The position numbers and the translations under genes were made by a program. From Bordetella parapertussis (GTDB lineage Bacteria; Pseudomonadota; Gammaproteobacteria; Burkholderiales; Burkholderiaceae_B): 64,000 nucleotides of DNA. The stretch lies in NCBI GenBank assembly GCA_945895265.1, contig CAMDEF010000009.1, forward strand, positions 1 to 64,000. The letters are read 5' to 3'. This document shows, piece after piece, positions 38,273 through 49,171 of the stretch (position 1 is its first letter; the number at the start of each line of letters is the position of its first letter). Below the pieces are notes generated by a model. The model saw only the letters and a program-made list of their open reading frames with translations. It was not told the DNA's origin and did no database searches.

Positions 38273-39616
38273 CTAATTAAAAACGCGAACCAGGTCATTG
38301 AACAGGGCAATCACCATCAGGCCTGCCAGTACTGCCATGCCAGCCCGTTGACCCCAGTCGACCGAGCGCGCCGAGGGTGGACTGCCACGTATGATTTCAA
38401 CTAGATAGTACAGCAGATGCCCCCCGTCGAGCATGGGAATTGGCAGTAAATTCAGTACCCCAAGGCTGACGCTGACCAAAGCCAGAAACGAAATATAGGC
38501 AGCCCACCCAATTCGCGCAGTCTGCCCCGCATAATCCGCAATTGTGACCGGACCGCTGATATTTTTGATCGAAACCTCGCCAATCAGCATTTTTCCCATC
38601 ATTTTGAGCGAAAACCATGCGGTATCGTAGGTTTTAGTCACGCCAAGCCAAACACTGTCGAGTAAGCCGTAGCTCACATCCACCATGGGTAAGTTGCCAC
38701 CTAATTGAAACCCTGCCCGACCCACAGTTTTGCCGTTTTCAAGCGTGACCGCCGCAGGCGTTAAGGTGATTTGCCGAATCTGGCCCTCGCGCTGAACTTC
38801 AAGCGCAAGCGGTTGATTGGCTTGTGCCTGAATGATGCGAATGACTTGAGCCACATCGGGCTGCCGTTCGCCACCGATGGCAACGATTAAGTCGTTGACC
38901 GACAGCCCAGCGGCTTGCGCCACACTGGCCTGAACCACCGACCGAATTTGCGGCGTTGAACCACCCACTGCCAACCCCAGCCTGCGCATTGGATCTTCAC
39001 TGGCGGGATCAGCAGCCACTGGAACCTCTAGCACACGGGTCAGTGGGCTACCACCGCGTTCGAGGGCGATTTCAACCTGCCCGCCATCCGCAGCAAGTTG
39101 CAGCAATGCCCAACGCACCTGTGGCCAAGACATGACAGTTTGTTGGTTGACCGCGGTGATCCGATCACCCCCCTGCAAGCCGGCCATTGCGGCGGCAGAG
39201 GCCGCGGGCGGCTTAGACAAAATTGCAGCAGGTTCTTGTGTACCGACTAAGTTGATACTCGCGTAAAACACCACTGCCAAGATGAGGTTGAAGAGCGGTC
39301 CGGCAGCCACAATCGCAATACGCTTACCAACCGGTTGTGCCTGAAAACTTTGCGGATTCTGGCGAAGGGGCGTAGCTGTGTGAGTGACGGGTTTTTGCTC
39401 TTCGTCAAGCATCTTGACGTAGCCTCCAAGGGGCAAGGCGGACAAGACCCATTCTGTACCGTGGCGGTCGACACGTTTGAGCAGGACTCGTCCAAACCCC
39501 AATGAAAACCGTAAGATCTTGACGCCACACCAGCGCGCGACCCAGTAATGCCCGAGCTCGTGAAAGGTAATCAGAATACCGAGGGCAACCAAAAACGCCA
39601 ACACAGTAAAAAGCAT
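38273..39616 (-). CDS. rseP: RIP site-2 zinc metalloprotease RseP
   Basis: The ATG at 39616 gives 447 residues and the usual N-terminus. The first transmembrane helix carries the zinc site ITFHELGHYWVARWCGVKIL (HExxH). Two PDZ-like regions lie in the middle (about 120-300: GLQGGDRITAVNQQTVMSWP and AGLSVNDLIVAIGGERQPDV). LNLLPIPMLDGGHLLYYLVE holds the third metal ligand Asp. It cleaves membrane-bound anti-sigma factor and signal-peptide remnants. It sits between dxr and bamA in the standard order. Confidence 0.97.
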   Translation of the reverse strand: MLFTVLAFLVALGILITFHELGHYWVARWCGVKILRFSLGFGRVLLKRVDRHGTEWVLSALPLGGYVKMLDEEQKPVTHTATPLRQNPQSFQAQPVGKRIAIVAAGPLFNLILAVVFYASINLVGTQEPAAILSKPPAASAAAMAGLQGGDRITAVNQQTVMSWPQVRWALLQLAADGGQVEIALERGGSPLTRVLEVPVAADPASEDPMRRLGLAVGGSTPQIRSVVQASVAQAAGLSVNDLIVAIGGERQPDVAQVIRIIQAQANQPLALEVQREGQIRQITLTPAAVTLENGKTVGRAGFQLGGNLPMVDVSYGLLDSVWLGVTKTYDTAWFSLKMMGKMLIGEVSIKNISGPVTIADYAGQTARIGWAAYISFLALVSVSLGVLNLLPIPMLDGGHLLYYLVEIIRGSPPSARSVDWGQRAGMAVLAGLMVIALFNDLVRVFN

Positions 39617-39647
39617 ATTTGTCTTTACAAAAATAACGCGGTTGAGG

Positions 39648-40847
39648 TTAGCCCGTTGCCGCTCGACGCGCGGCACTGCGGGATCGTTCGTCTAGCGTAA
39701 TAATATCGTCTAAAGAAGACAGGCTAGTGTGAGGTTGACCCGATTGCCAGTCTAAAGTTGCATGAATCACATCTGCAATGGCGGTATAGGCAAGACGTCG
39801 GTCAAGAAACGCGGCAACGGCGATCTCGTTTGCGGCATTCAAGGCAATGCAAGCGCCCTGCCCAGCCTTGAGAGCCTGAAACGATAAAGCCAAACAAGGC
39901 AGTTGCTCAAGATCTGGCTGCGCGAAATCAAGGCGACCGGCCAATGCAAGGTCAAGCATCCCGACCCCTGACTCGATTCGCTCAGGAAACCCTAAGCCAT
40001 AGGCAATCGGCGTGCGCATATCAGGTTGTCCGAGCTGTGCCAAGACCGAGCCATCGGCATACTCAACCATCGAGTGAACCACACTTTGTGGGTGAATCAC
40101 CACGCTAATGCGCTCGGGCGGCATGGCGAATAAATGATGAGCCTCAATGACCTCGAGCCCTTTATTCAGCATCGTGGCCGAATCCACTGAGATTTTTCTG
40201 CCCATGCTCCAGTTCGGGTGAGCACAGGCTTGTTCGGGTGAAACCTGCGCCAAATCAGCCCAGCGTTGATTGCGAAATGGCCCGCCCGAGGCAGTGAGGA
40301 TCAGGCGACGTACCCCCGCTGCCGGCCCCGTTGGCGCGCTGGCTCGGTCGTGGTGAGGCAGACATTGAAAAATGGCGTTGTGCTCACTATCAATCGGCAA
40401 GAGCTCGGCTCCTGAGTCACGCACAGCAGCCATAAAGATTGAACCTGCAGCGACCAAGGCCTCTTTGTTGGCAAGCAATACGCGTTTGCCGGCCTGTGCG
40501 GCAGCTAAGGCTGCTGGCAGACCGGCCGAGCCAACAATCGCTGCCATGACCGCTTGACTGGCTGGGTCACTCGCTACCTCAACTAACGCTTGAGCACCGA
40601 CTCGGATAACAGGCCGCTTTAGGGAACTTCCCCAGGCTGTTTTAAAACGCTCGGCCTCAGCTTCTGTAGGCACAGCGACGACCGCAGCCTTTGAGTCGAA
40701 CGCTTGTTTTGCCAACAGATCCATACGGCTATGCGCCGTGAGCGTATGCACGACAAAGCGACTTGGATGTCGAGCGATCACATCAAGGGTGTTTTGACCA
40801 ATTGAGCCCGTTGAGCCCAAAATGGTGACGCTCGTTGGGGTTACCAT
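39648..40847 (-). CDS. dxr: 1-deoxy-D-xylulose 5-phosphate reductoisomerase
   Basis: The ATG at 40847 (399 residues) is preferred over a GTG three codons earlier. The enzyme makes MEP, the first committed isoprenoid precursor, using NADPH. Signatures are [20 protein letters not shown] (NADPH site), [28 protein letters not shown] (metal site) and [20 protein letters not shown]. Its start lies just after the cdsA stop, with a 4-7 nt overlap depending on the start. Confidence 0.97.
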   Translation of the reverse strand: MVTPTSVTILGSTGSIGQNTLDVIARHPSRFVVHTLTAHSRMDLLAKQAFDSKAAVVAVPTEAEAERFKTAWGSSLKRPVIRVGAQALVEVASDPASQAVMAAIVGSAGLPAALAAAQAGKRVLLANKEALVAAGSIFMAAVRDSGAELLPIDSEHNAIFQCLPHHDRASAPTGPAAGVRRLILTASGGPFRNQRWADLAQVSPEQACAHPNWSMGRKISVDSATMLNKGLEVIEAHHLFAMPPERISVVIHPQSVVHSMVEYADGSVLAQLGQPDMRTPIAYGLGFPERIESGVGMLDLALAGRLDFAQPDLEQLPCLALSFQALKAGQGACIALNAANEIAVAAFLDRRLAYTAIADVIHATLDWQSGQPHTSLSSLDDIITLDERSRSAARRAATG

Positions 40848-41683
40848 GCCCGCCACTCAATCAGCAAAAATCCAAGGGGCACTACGGCCACAACAGCATC
40901 GATACGGTCATAGACGCCACCATGACCGGGCAGCAATTGACTCGAATCCTTCACCCCCGCTCTGCGTTTGAGCAATGATTCGTACAAATCGCCAGCGATC
41001 GAAAACACCGCCAATAACCCGCCCATGAGCACCAGTACGATCCAAGAGCTTCGAGCCTGCAGACTCGCCGCAAAGGTTTGGGGCCAGTGAGCTGAAATTA
41101 GCAGCCACGCGACGACTCCGACTACCCCGGCGAAAGCTCCTTCAAGGGTTTTACCAGGGCTGATGCTAGGGGCCAACTTATGACGCCCAAAGGCTCGCCC
41201 TGCAAAATACGCTGCAATATCAGCGACCCACACAACGATCAGCAAAGATACGACAAACAGCGCATCGCGCTGCAGATACCAGTAAGCCAGGGCTCCCCAA
41301 GTTGCCAGTAAAGTCACGACAGCTGCCAAACTATTTGCAAGACGATAAGTTGGCATCGACACCTGCGCGCGCCACAAAGCGGGCAGTAAAAGCGCGAGCC
41401 AAAGAAAAACTGCCAGGCAAACGATACTTTGCAAGGCAAGGAGGGGGGTGAAATCGCCGCCAATCCATTGCTTGGCTTGCCAGGCGCAGACCGCAAATAA
41501 ACCCAACGCACCGAGTGGTGCCCAAACACTGCGCATGCCAAGTGTCAGTCTAAGCCACTCAAAACCCGCGCAGGCACAGGCTAGCGCCAAAAACAACAAG
41601 AAAGGCCAAGGTGATGTCGCCGCAACCGCTAGGGCCAACACGCCTAGCAGTACAACAGCAGTGATCACTCGTTGCTTGAGCAT
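40841..41683 (-). CDS. cdsA: Phosphatidate cytidylyltransferase
   Basis: The ATG at 41683, 5 nt after the uppS stop, gives 280 residues. CdsA makes CDP-diacylglycerol from phosphatidic acid and CTP in the inner membrane. About eight hydrophobic segments are visible. The C-terminal signature [20 protein letters not shown] and later [33 protein letters not shown] is diagnostic. The order uppS-cdsA-dxr-rseP is standard. Confidence 0.96.
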   Translation of the reverse strand: MLKQRVITAVVLLGVLALAVAATSPWPFLLFLALACACAGFEWLRLTLGMRSVWAPLGALGLFAVCAWQAKQWIGGDFTPLLALQSIVCLAVFLWLALLLPALWRAQVSMPTYRLANSLAAVVTLLATWGALAYWYLQRDALFVVSLLIVVWVADIAAYFAGRAFGRHKLAPSISPGKTLEGAFAGVVGVVAWLLISAHWPQTFAASLQARSSWIVLVLMGGLLAVFSIAGDLYESLLKRRAGVKDSSQLLPGHGGVYDRIDAVVAVVPLGFLLIEWRAW

Positions 41684-41688
41684 GCCCG

Positions 41689-42453
41689 TCAGCTTGTCGC
41701 AACGGCATGCACTTGGGCACTCGTTCTGCCAAATCTGCGCTCGCGGGTTCGGTACCACTCGAACGACTTGTGCAGTTCTTCTTCACCAAAGTCTGGCCAA
41801 TAACACTCTGTGAAATAGAGCTCTGTGTAGGCCATCTGCCAAATTAAGAAATTTGAAATTCGCTGCTCTCCACCCGTACGGATAAACAGGTCGGGCTCAG
41901 GAGCCCACGCCATTGACAGATAAGGTGCCAGGCTTGTTTCGTCAAGGCCAGTCGGATCCGTCGCCAACTCGGGACGGGCGCGTAACAAAGCCCGTGTCGC
42001 TTGCAGAATATCCCATCGCCCGCCATAGTTGGCCGCAATGGTCAGATGCAATTTGTCGTTGTAAGCCGTTTTTTCTTGCGCTTGAGCAATCAGCTCTTGA
42101 AGCTTAGGCTCGAACGCCGATAAGTCACCGACAACGTGAAGCCGAACACCCTGCTCTTGCAAACGTGCCACCTCTCGCTCAAGCGCTTGCACGAACAGAC
42201 GCATGAGCAGCGAAACCTCTTCGGCGGGGCGACGCCAATTTTCAGAGCTGAAGGCAAATAATGTTAAGTATTTAACCCCAGCCGCACCGCAGGTTTCAAC
42301 AGCGCGGCGTACCGATTGAACGCCTTTTGCGTGACCCGCAGTACGAGGGAGCAAACGAGCGTGTGCCCAACGGCCATTGCCATCCATGACAATCGCCACA
42401 TGAGTCGGGATCGTACCCGTAACAGGAATTTCGCGGGTTGAGCTGATGGCCAT
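41689..42453 (-). CDS. uppS: Undecaprenyl diphosphate synthase
   Basis: The 254-residue cis-prenyltransferase makes the C55 lipid carrier for cell-wall synthesis. Signatures are [20 protein letters not shown] (catalytic Asp near residue 24), [35 protein letters not shown] and [20 protein letters not shown]. It lies 12 nt after frr and 5 nt before cdsA. Confidence 0.97.
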   Translation of the reverse strand: MAISSTREIPVTGTIPTHVAIVMDGNGRWAHARLLPRTAGHAKGVQSVRRAVETCGAAGVKYLTLFAFSSENWRRPAEEVSLLMRLFVQALEREVARLQEQGVRLHVVGDLSAFEPKLQELIAQAQEKTAYNDKLHLTIAANYGGRWDILQATRALLRARPELATDPTGLDETSLAPYLSMAWAPEPDLFIRTGGEQRISNFLIWQMAYTELYFTECYWPDFGEEELHKSFEWYRTRERRFGRTSAQVHAVATS

Positions 42454-42465
42454 GTCAGTGGCGGC

Positions 42466-43026
42466 CTAAACCGTCAAGATCTCAGCTTCTTTTTGTGCCA
42501 CCATCTTGTCGATCTCAATCACACAACGATCGGTCAACTTTTGCACGACATCTTGAGCGCGTCGCTCGTCATCTTCTGAAATCTCTTTGTCTTTCACTAG
42601 TTTTTTAAACGAGTCATTTGAATCACGGCGCAAATTGCGCACGGCAATTTTGGCGTCTTCTCCTTCAGATTTGACGACCTTATTCAAGTCTCGACGGCGC
42701 TCTTCAGTTAGCGCTGGCATTGGTACTCGAATGCTATCGCCCATGCCGATCGGGTTTAAACCAAGATCAGAATCACGTATCGCCTTCTCAACAGGACCAG
42801 CCATATTTTTTTCCCAAACCTGCACACTCAACGTGCGGGCATCCATCAGGTTCACGTTGGCGACCTGAGAGATGGGTACCGGTGAGCCATAGTACTCAAC
42901 TTGCACATGATCAAGAATACCCGGATGCGCCCGACCGGTACGGATTTTTGCCAGATTCGTTTTTAGCTGCTCAAGCGATTTCGCCATACGGGCTTGAGCA
43001 GAGGCTTGAATATCTGCAATACTCAT
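42466..43026 (-). CDS. frr: Ribosome recycling factor
   Basis: The ATG at 43026 gives 186 residues, the canonical size; the open frame runs further up but into atypical sequence. RRF splits post-termination ribosomes with EF-G. Signatures are [20 protein letters not shown] near the N-terminus, [20 protein letters not shown], and [20 protein letters not shown]. It lies 10 nt after pyrH. Confidence 0.97.
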   Translation of the reverse strand: MSIADIQASAQARMAKSLEQLKTNLAKIRTGRAHPGILDHVQVEYYGSPVPISQVANVNLMDARTLSVQVWEKNMAGPVEKAIRDSDLGLNPIGMGDSIRVPMPALTEERRRDLNKVVKSEGEDAKIAVRNLRRDSNDSFKKLVKDKEISEDDERRAQDVVQKLTDRCVIEIDKMVAQKEAEILTV

Positions 43027-43036
43027 TGCGTTTCCT

Positions 43037-43753
43037 TTAAACGTGAACCAACGTACCTTCGTCTTCTCCGCTGACTGCTCGCTTGAGCGCGCCAGGTTTG
43101 TTGATCGAAAACACTCTGATTGGTAATTTTTGATCGCGACATAAGGCGAATGCTGTGGCATCCATCACTTCAAGACGCCGATTGATCACTTCGTCAAAAC
43201 TGATGCGGTTGTAACGCGTCGCTGAAGCATCTTTATTCGGATCGGCACTGTAAATGCCATCAACCTTGGTGGCCTTCAGCACGATTTCAGCACCAATTTC
43301 GGCCCCGCGAAGAGAGGCTGCTGTGTCGGTGGTAAAAAATGGATTGCCAGTACCTGCGGCAAACACGACGACTTTGCCTTCTTCGAGGTATCTCAAGGCT
43401 TTGGGGCGAATGTAAGGCTCGACAACCTGTTCGATATTTAAAGCAGATTGAACTCGAGCATCCACACCGCGGTGCTTTAAAGCATCTTGCAATGCCAGGG
43501 CATTCATGACTGTTGCCATCATCCCCATGTAATCAGCGGTTGCCCGATCCATGCCTTGGGCACCCGGTGCCACACCGCGAAAAATATTGCCGCCGCCAAT
43601 CACAATCGCTAATTGCACTCCCATTGCCACGACCTCTGAGACTTCTTCGGTCATGCGCATGATGGTGGCTCGGTTGATGCCAAAAGCATCATCACCCATT
43701 AACGCTTCACCAGAAAGTTTGAGAAGAACTCTTTTGTGCATTCGGGTGGCCAT
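43037..43753 (-). CDS. pyrH: UMP kinase
   Basis: The ATG at 43753 gives 238 residues. The enzyme makes UDP from UMP. The amino-acid-kinase signatures [40 protein letters not shown] (substrate loop) and [20 protein letters not shown] are present, with [16 protein letters not shown] in the ATP part. It is separated from tsf by two hairpins, which may lower read-through from rpsB-tsf. Confidence 0.97.
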   Translation of the reverse strand: MATRMHKRVLLKLSGEALMGDDAFGINRATIMRMTEEVSEVVAMGVQLAIVIGGGNIFRGVAPGAQGMDRATADYMGMMATVMNALALQDALKHRGVDARVQSALNIEQVVEPYIRPKALRYLEEGKVVVFAAGTGNPFFTTDTAASLRGAEIGAEIVLKATKVDGIYSADPNKDASATRYNRISFDEVINRRLEVMDATAFALCRDQKLPIRVFSINKPGALKRAVSGEDEGTLVHV

Positions 43754-43780
43754 TATTGAGGATTCCGGAGGGTTAAACAC

Positions 43781-43832
43781 GTACAAAAGTGTACGTCAAA
43801 CCAAGCAAATGCATCAGGCATTCGCTTGGTTT
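43781..43832. terminator. Hairpin pair between tsf and pyrH
   Basis: AAACCAAGC (43798-43806) pairs with GCTTGGTTT (43824-43832), extended by inner ATGC/GCAT, with a T-run only on the plus side. Next to it GTAC..GTAC bases (43781-43794) form a small second stem. For the leftward transcript this may be a partial terminator or processing site. Confidence 0.55.
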
Positions 43833-43842
43833 TTTAACAAAA

Positions 43843-44721
43843 TTAAGCGTTTCCGGCAGCTGCTGCGGCAACTTCAGCCGCAAAATCCATCGTCTTCTTT
43901 TCAATGCCTTCGCCCACTACAAAAAGCGAAAAACCAGCAATCGCCGCATTTTTCTCTTTGAGCATTTGAGCCACTGACTGCTTGTCATTTTTAACGAACG
44001 GCTGCGATAACAGAGCAACTTCTTTCAAAAACTTTTGCACTGAGCCTTCAACCATCTTTTCGACGATTTCTGCTGGCTTGCCAGACTCGGCAGCCTTTTG
44101 ACGCGCCACAGAGCGTTCTGTTTCTTTGTCAGCCTCAGGAACGCCTGACTCGTCTAGCGCACGCGGCTTTGTCGCAGCAATGTGCATGGCCAAGTCTTTA
44201 CCCACTTCGTCGGCGCCAGAAAATTCAACTAAAACCCCGATACGGCCGCTGTGCACGTAACTCGCGAGTTTATTGGCTGTTGTGTAGCGCTGAAAACGAC
44301 GAATTGAGATGTTTTCACCGATTTTTCCTACCAAGGCAGAACGCACAGACTCAACGGTGCCAGCACCCAAGTTTGAGGCTGACAAGGCGGCAACATCAGC
44401 GTAGGTATTGGCCGACACTTGCTTAGCCAGTGCCTCAACAAACGCCACAAAATCATCATTTTTTGCAACGAAATCTGTCTCGCAGTTCACTTCAAGCACC
44501 GCACCCTGTTTAGCATCGGGCGAAATGTACAGACCGATCAGGCCTTCGGCCGTGACGCGACCAGCAGCTTTGCTCGCTTTACTACCAAGTTTGACACGTA
44601 AGATCTCTTCGGCGCGAGCCATGTCACCACTTGCTTCAGTGAGAGCGCGCTTGCACTCCATCATGGGTGCGTCGGTTTTTTCGCGCAACTCTTTAACCAT
44701 TGCGGCAGTAATTTCAGCCAT
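43843..44721 (-). CDS. tsf: Translation elongation factor Ts
   Basis: The 292-residue protein is the nucleotide exchange factor of EF-Tu. The N-terminal UBA-like part ([39 protein letters not shown]) and [20 protein letters not shown], the contact region for EF-Tu, are present; the core ends near residue 290. It follows rpsB after 92 bp that hold two hairpins. Confidence 0.97.
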   Translation of the reverse strand: MAEITAAMVKELREKTDAPMMECKRALTEASGDMARAEEILRVKLGSKASKAAGRVTAEGLIGLYISPDAKQGAVLEVNCETDFVAKNDDFVAFVEALAKQVSANTYADVAALSASNLGAGTVESVRSALVGKIGENISIRRFQRYTTANKLASYVHSGRIGVLVEFSGADEVGKDLAMHIAATKPRALDESGVPEADKETERSVARQKAAESGKPAEIVEKMVEGSVQKFLKEVALLSQPFVKNDKQSVAQMLKEKNAAIAGFSLFVVGEGIEKKTMDFAAEVAAAAAGNA

Positions 44722-44744
44722 GTTTGCTCCAAGATTAGTGAGAG

Positions 44745-44804
44745 GCGCCTCGACGCAGGGTCAGAGGCGCGCTATTGCAATGCCTGGCACAAGGGCGCAG
44801 GCAT
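44745..44804 (-). promoter_or_regulatory. Two hairpins in the rpsB-tsf spacer
   Basis: GCGCCTC (44745-44751) pairs with GAGGCGC (44764-44770), and ATGCCTG (44780-44786) pairs with CAGGCAT (44798-44804). Neither is followed by a T-run on the minus strand, so attenuation or RNA processing between the two translation genes is more likely than full termination. Confidence 0.5.
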
Positions 44805-44813
44805 CAGAAAAAT

Positions 44814-45560
44814 TTACGCTTTTTCTTCAGCGATTTCGACGAACTCTTCACCAGACGCAAGCTCTTCAACGATGCCGTTCAGACTTTGCGCACGGCCTTC
44901 GAGTACAGCATCTGCCATCCCTTTTGCGTACAGAGCAATTGCTTTAGCAGAGTCATCATTGCCAGGAATGATGTAATCAATGCCATCGGGCGAATGGTTG
45001 GTGTCCACCACGGCAACCACTGGGATTCCGAGGGCTTTCGCCTCAAGGACAGCAATCTTGTGGTAACCGACGTCGATCATAAAAATGGCGCTGGGCAGGC
45101 CGTTCATGTCTTTAATACCGCCGATTGACTTGTTTAGTTTGTCGAGTTCGCGTTGAAACATCAAACCCTCTTTCTTGCTCATGCGCTCAGTACCGCCGTC
45201 GGCGATCATGACTTCCATGTCTTTTAAACGCTTGATTGAGCTTTTGACAGTTTTGAAATTTGTGAGCATACCGCCCAACCAACGACTGTCAACGAAAGGC
45301 ATCCCAGCCCGGGTTGCCTCTTGCGCCACGAGGTCACGTGCAGCGCGCTTTGTCCCTACGAACAGAACGTTACCGCCTTTTGCAGCAACTGATTTCACAA
45401 ATTTCGTTGCGTCGGTGTAATTAGCGACCGTTTTTTCGAGGTTAATAATATGAATTTTATTGCGATGGCCGAAGATGAAAGGTGCCATCTTGGGGTTCCA
45501 GTAACGGGTTTGGTGACCGAAGTGCACACCCGCTTCTAACATTTCACGCATTAACGACAT
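44814..45560 (-). CDS. rpsB: 30S ribosomal protein S2
   Basis: The 248-residue S2 begins [20 protein letters not shown], a diagnostic stretch. [40 protein letters not shown] and [20 protein letters not shown] follow. The tail is acidic, as usual. It opens the leftward block that runs from here to the RNA methyltransferase gene. Upstream is a leader with an inverted repeat. Confidence 0.98.
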   Translation of the reverse strand: MSLMREMLEAGVHFGHQTRYWNPKMAPFIFGHRNKIHIINLEKTVANYTDATKFVKSVAAKGGNVLFVGTKRAARDLVAQEATRAGMPFVDSRWLGGMLTNFKTVKSSIKRLKDMEVMIADGGTERMSKKEGLMFQRELDKLNKSIGGIKDMNGLPSAIFMIDVGYHKIAVLEAKALGIPVVAVVDTNHSPDGIDYIIPGNDDSAKAIALYAKGMADAVLEGRAQSLNGIVEELASGEEFVEIAEEKA

Positions 45561-45590
45561 GATTTAAGGCTCCGAGGGTTAAGTCTTGTA

Positions 45591-45640
45591 TTACGCCTGC
45601 ACTGGTTTCCTAAAAGAAATTCAGCACCCTGGTGGCGTAA
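45591..45640 (-). promoter_or_regulatory. Possible structured leader of rpsB
   Basis: TTACGCC (45591-45597) and GGCGTAA (45634-45640) form a 7-bp stem about 30 nt before the rpsB ATG, with a CACC/GGTG pairing inside. S2 is autoregulated through its leader in several bacteria; this hairpin is a candidate, by position only. Confidence 0.35.
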
Positions 45641-45770
45641 CACGCGATTTGGTCTAATCCTGAACGAAAATATGCCCAACCAAGTTGTGCAAAGCCGCAA
45701 AAGACATAGACCAGTGGTTTTGAGTAAGCCTATAATTCTACTATCTTTCACCACTTACATTCAAGTAGCC

Positions 45771-46571
45771 ATGGGATTAGTCACCAATCCAGCCGATTTA
45801 GACCTGATGCGTGCAGCTTGTCGCGATGCGGCAAAAGTGCTCGACTTCATTACCCCACACGTCAAAGCAGGGGTAACGACTGGCCAGCTTGATCAACTTT
45901 GCCTGCAATTTTTGACCCAAGAACTCAAGGTCATCTCGGCCACCGTCGGTTACGCCCCCCCGGGTTACCCCCCGTTTCCAGGCGCAATTTGCACCTCGGT
46001 CAACCACCAGGTGTGCCATGGCGTCCCCGGCGATCGGGTACTCAAAAATGGCGATGTCCTAAATATCGACGTCACAATCATCAAAGATGGCTGGTTTGGC
46101 GACACCAGTCGCATGTATTTTGTCGGTGAACCGTCAATTTTGGCCAAGCGACTGGCCGATGTCACTTACGAGTGCATGTGGCTGGGGATTGACCAAGTCA
46201 AACCCGGTAACACGCTCGGTGATATTGGCAATGCCATTCAAAAACACGCCGAAAAACAAGGGTTTTCGGTGGTGCGCGAGTTTTGCGGTCACGGTATTGG
46301 CAAACGCTTTCACCAAGAGCCTCAGATTTTGCATTATGGGCGCCCCGGTACCGGCGACAAACTCGAACCAGGCTTAATTTTTACGATTGAACCGATGATT
46401 AACGCCGGCCGCCGTGAAATTAGACAGTTGGCAGATGGCTGGACCGTCGTAACGCGCGATCACAGTTTGTCGGCGCAATGGGAACACACGATTTTAGTGA
46501 CGGTTACTGGCTACGAGGTGCTGACAATCTCTGAAGGCATGCCTGCACCGCCAGCCCTGATTGCAGCCTAA
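45771..46571 (+). CDS. map: Type I methionine aminopeptidase
   Basis: The ATG at 45771 gives 266 residues; the frame upstream overlaps the rpsB promoter area. The enzyme removes N-terminal Met. The dinuclear metal site residues lie in NIDVTIIKDGWFGDTSRMYF (two Asp), EFCGHGIGKRFHQEPQILHY (His), FTIEPMINAG (Glu) and SAQWEHTILVT (Glu). It is divergent from rpsB, a very common arrangement, and is followed by glnD after 11 nt. Confidence 0.97.
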   Translation: MGLVTNPADLDLMRAACRDAAKVLDFITPHVKAGVTTGQLDQLCLQFLTQELKVISATVGYAPPGYPPFPGAICTSVNHQVCHGVPGDRVLKNGDVLNIDVTIIKDGWFGDTSRMYFVGEPSILAKRLADVTYECMWLGIDQVKPGNTLGDIGNAIQKHAEKQGFSVVREFCGHGIGKRFHQEPQILHYGRPGTGDKLEPGLIFTIEPMINAGRREIRQLADGWTVVTRDHSLSAQWEHTILVTVTGYEVLTISEGMPAPPALIAA

Positions 46572-46582
46572 GCACGACTGTC

Positions 46583-49171
46583 ATGACCGACGTTGCCGCG
46601 ATCGCAGCCATCCGCACACAGTTGCAGAGCAGCCGTCAGGCCGCCATTGCTCAATACCGTCAGGCTCTGCGCCCCGACACTTTGTTAGCGGCACTCTGTC
46701 ATTGTGCTGATCAAACCTTGCGAGCACTGCTTGAACAGTTCCCCCTACCAAAAGGGGCCGCGCTGGCTGCGGTTGGGGGCTATGGCCGCGGTGAGCTCTA
46801 TCCGTTTTCGGATGTCGACCTACTGATTATCTTGAAAGACGAGCTTGATGCGCAAGCCGAAACGACCCTCAGCGGGTTAGTGGCGGCAATGTGGGACGTC
46901 GGTCTTGAGCCAGGCTATAGCGTCAGAACCATTGAACAATGCGTCAAAGAGGCCGGCGCTGACATCACAGTCGAGACGTCTTTACTTGAAAGCCGCTGGA
47001 TCGCCGGCAGTAAAACGTTGGCAAAACTGTTTGAAAAAACAATGAGTGAGCGGCTCAACGCGCAACAGTTTTTTCGAGCGAAGCGTGCCGAAATGCAGCA
47101 GCGTCATGCTCGCCACCAAGAGACGCCCTACTCGCTCGAGCCAAACTGCAAAGAGTCGCCGGGCGGCCTGCGAGATCTGCAAGTCATCATGTGGATGGCC
47201 AGAGCCGCTGGCTTTGGTTCGAGTTGGCAAGCCATCGCGCGCGCGGGTTTATTGACCAGCGCTGAAGCGCGCGACCTCAAACGTGCCGAGCAAGCATTCA
47301 AGCGCGTCCGTATCGAACTCCACTTATTAGTCAACCGACGCGAAGACCGTCTGTTATTTGATTTGCAACACGGTTTGGCGCAAGCCTACGGCATCACCGC
47401 GACGGCGACGCGCCGCGCGAGTGAGCTCTTGATGCAACGTTATTACTGGGCTGCGCGCCTAGTCACGCAACTGAACACGCTGTTGGTTCAGAACATCGAC
47501 GAAAAATTATTCACGCTGCAAGAGTCTGACATCCGAGTCCTAGATGAAAACTATGTGTCCAGACACAACCGCCTAGATATTAAAGATGATTTGCTGTTTG
47601 AAAAAAATCCAAGTCAGTTGCTGAATGTATTTTTAGTGTTACAGCAACACCCCGAGCTCACTGAGTTGTCTGGCCGGGCCTTGCGCGCGATCTGGCACGC
47701 TCGCGACCGTATCGGTGCGCCCTTCCGCCGCGACCCTGAAAATAAAAAGATTTTTCTAAAGATTTTGCAACAGCCGCAAGGCATCGTGCATGCCTTGCGG
47801 CGCATGACAATGCTCAACATTTTACCGCGCTACTTGCCTGTTTTTAGGCGCGTCGTCGGCCAAATGCAGCACGATTTGTTTCATGTCTACACGGTCGATC
47901 AACACACGCTGGCGGTCATTCGCAACCTGCGGCGCTTCACCATGCCAGAGCATGCGCAAGAATATCCCTTGGCCAGTAAATTGAGTGCGGGGTTCGAGCG
48001 CCATTGGTTACTGTACGTGGCCGCGCTGTTTCACGATATTGCCAAAGGACGCGGCGGTGACCACTCAACGCTCGGTACGCTCGAAGTCAAGCGTTTTGCA
48101 AAGGCGCACGCCCTAGAGCGCGAAGACACCGAGTTGGTCATGTTCTTAGTCGATAGTCACTTACTGATGTCACAGGTTGCTCAGAAAAAAGATTTGTCTG
48201 ACCCGCAAGTTATTCTCGACTTTGCGACGCGTGTGAAAACCTTACGAAACTTACAAGCGCTCTATTTGCTGACTGTCGCTGATATTCGCGGAACAAGTCC
48301 CAAGGTCTGGAACACCTGGAAAGGCAAACTGCTTGAGAACCTCTATGATTTAACGCGTGCAACGCTTGGTGGTTCGGTCGACGACACCAATACTGTACTG
48401 AGGCAAAGGCTTGAGCAGGCGGCAACGTTGACACGTTTGGCAGGCTTACGCGACGATACGCGCGAGACCTTTTGGCAACAACTTGATGTTGCCTATTTCT
48501 TACGCCACGAAGCGTCTGACATTGCCTGGCACACTCGTCATCTTTATTATCGCGTTTTACCCGAGCAAGCAATCGTTAAAGTGCGCCCGACAGAGGGCGA
48601 TGAAGGGCTACAAGTAATGGTGTACACCAAAGATGCACCAGATCTCTTTGCACGTATTTGCAGCTTTTTCGGTAGTCGCGGCCTGAGTATTCTCGATGCA
48701 CGCATACACACGACACGTCGAGGTTATGCGTTAGATAGCTTTATTGTTTTACCTGCAGACAGTACTGAAGAACTGCGCACCTTGGCTACCTTGATCGAAC
48801 ACGAATTAGACGTCCATCTCAATACTGCGCCTTCGAGCTCGCTCACGACCCGTCACGCGAACGCGCGTCCTTCTCGTTTGTCGCGTGCGTTTCCGGTTCC
48901 GCCGCTCGTGACCTTACACCCTGATGAGGGAAGCCAGAACTGGCGCCTCGAGATTGTCGCGACTGACCGCTCTGGCCTGTTAGGCGATATTGCACAGGTC
49001 TTTGTCAGTTACAACATTAACCTCCAAACGGCAAAAGTCATGACCTTAGGCGATCGCGTCGAAGACGTTTTTGTGGTGAGTGGCGAAACCCTTGCGCAAC
49101 CGCGCACTCAGCGACAATTTGAACGCGCCATGCTTGACGCACTCACGCAAGTTGAACGCCGTGCTGCTTGA
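46583..49171 (+). CDS. glnD: Bifunctional uridylyltransferase/uridylyl-removing enzyme
   Basis: The 862-residue protein senses glutamine and modifies PII proteins. The N-terminal nucleotidyltransferase has VGGYGRGELYPFSDVDLLII near residues 63-82. The HD hydrolase domain has HDIAKGRGGDHSTLG near 480. Two C-terminal ACT domains follow (VYTKDAPDLFARICSFFGSR and IVATDRSGLLGDIAQVFVSY). All four domains are complete. The dsbB start codon lies within its last codons. Confidence 0.97.
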   Translation: MTDVAAIAAIRTQLQSSRQAAIAQYRQALRPDTLLAALCHCADQTLRALLEQFPLPKGAALAAVGGYGRGELYPFSDVDLLIILKDELDAQAETTLSGLVAAMWDVGLEPGYSVRTIEQCVKEAGADITVETSLLESRWIAGSKTLAKLFEKTMSERLNAQQFFRAKRAEMQQRHARHQETPYSLEPNCKESPGGLRDLQVIMWMARAAGFGSSWQAIARAGLLTSAEARDLKRAEQAFKRVRIELHLLVNRREDRLLFDLQHGLAQAYGITATATRRASELLMQRYYWAARLVTQLNTLLVQNIDEKLFTLQESDIRVLDENYVSRHNRLDIKDDLLFEKNPSQLLNVFLVLQQHPELTELSGRALRAIWHARDRIGAPFRRDPENKKIFLKILQQPQGIVHALRRMTMLNILPRYLPVFRRVVGQMQHDLFHVYTVDQHTLAVIRNLRRFTMPEHAQEYPLASKLSAGFERHWLLYVAALFHDIAKGRGGDHSTLGTLEVKRFAKAHALEREDTELVMFLVDSHLLMSQVAQKKDLSDPQVILDFATRVKTLRNLQALYLLTVADIRGTSPKVWNTWKGKLLENLYDLTRATLGGSVDDTNTVLRQRLEQAATLTRLAGLRDDTRETFWQQLDVAYFLRHEASDIAWHTRHLYYRVLPEQAIVKVRPTEGDEGLQVMVYTKDAPDLFARICSFFGSRGLSILDARIHTTRRGYALDSFIVLPADSTEELRTLATLIEHELDVHLNTAPSSSLTTRHANARPSRLSRAFPVPPLVTLHPDEGSQNWRLEIVATDRSGLLGDIAQVFVSYNINLQTAKVMTLGDRVEDVFVVSGETLAQPRTQRQFERAMLDALTQVERRAA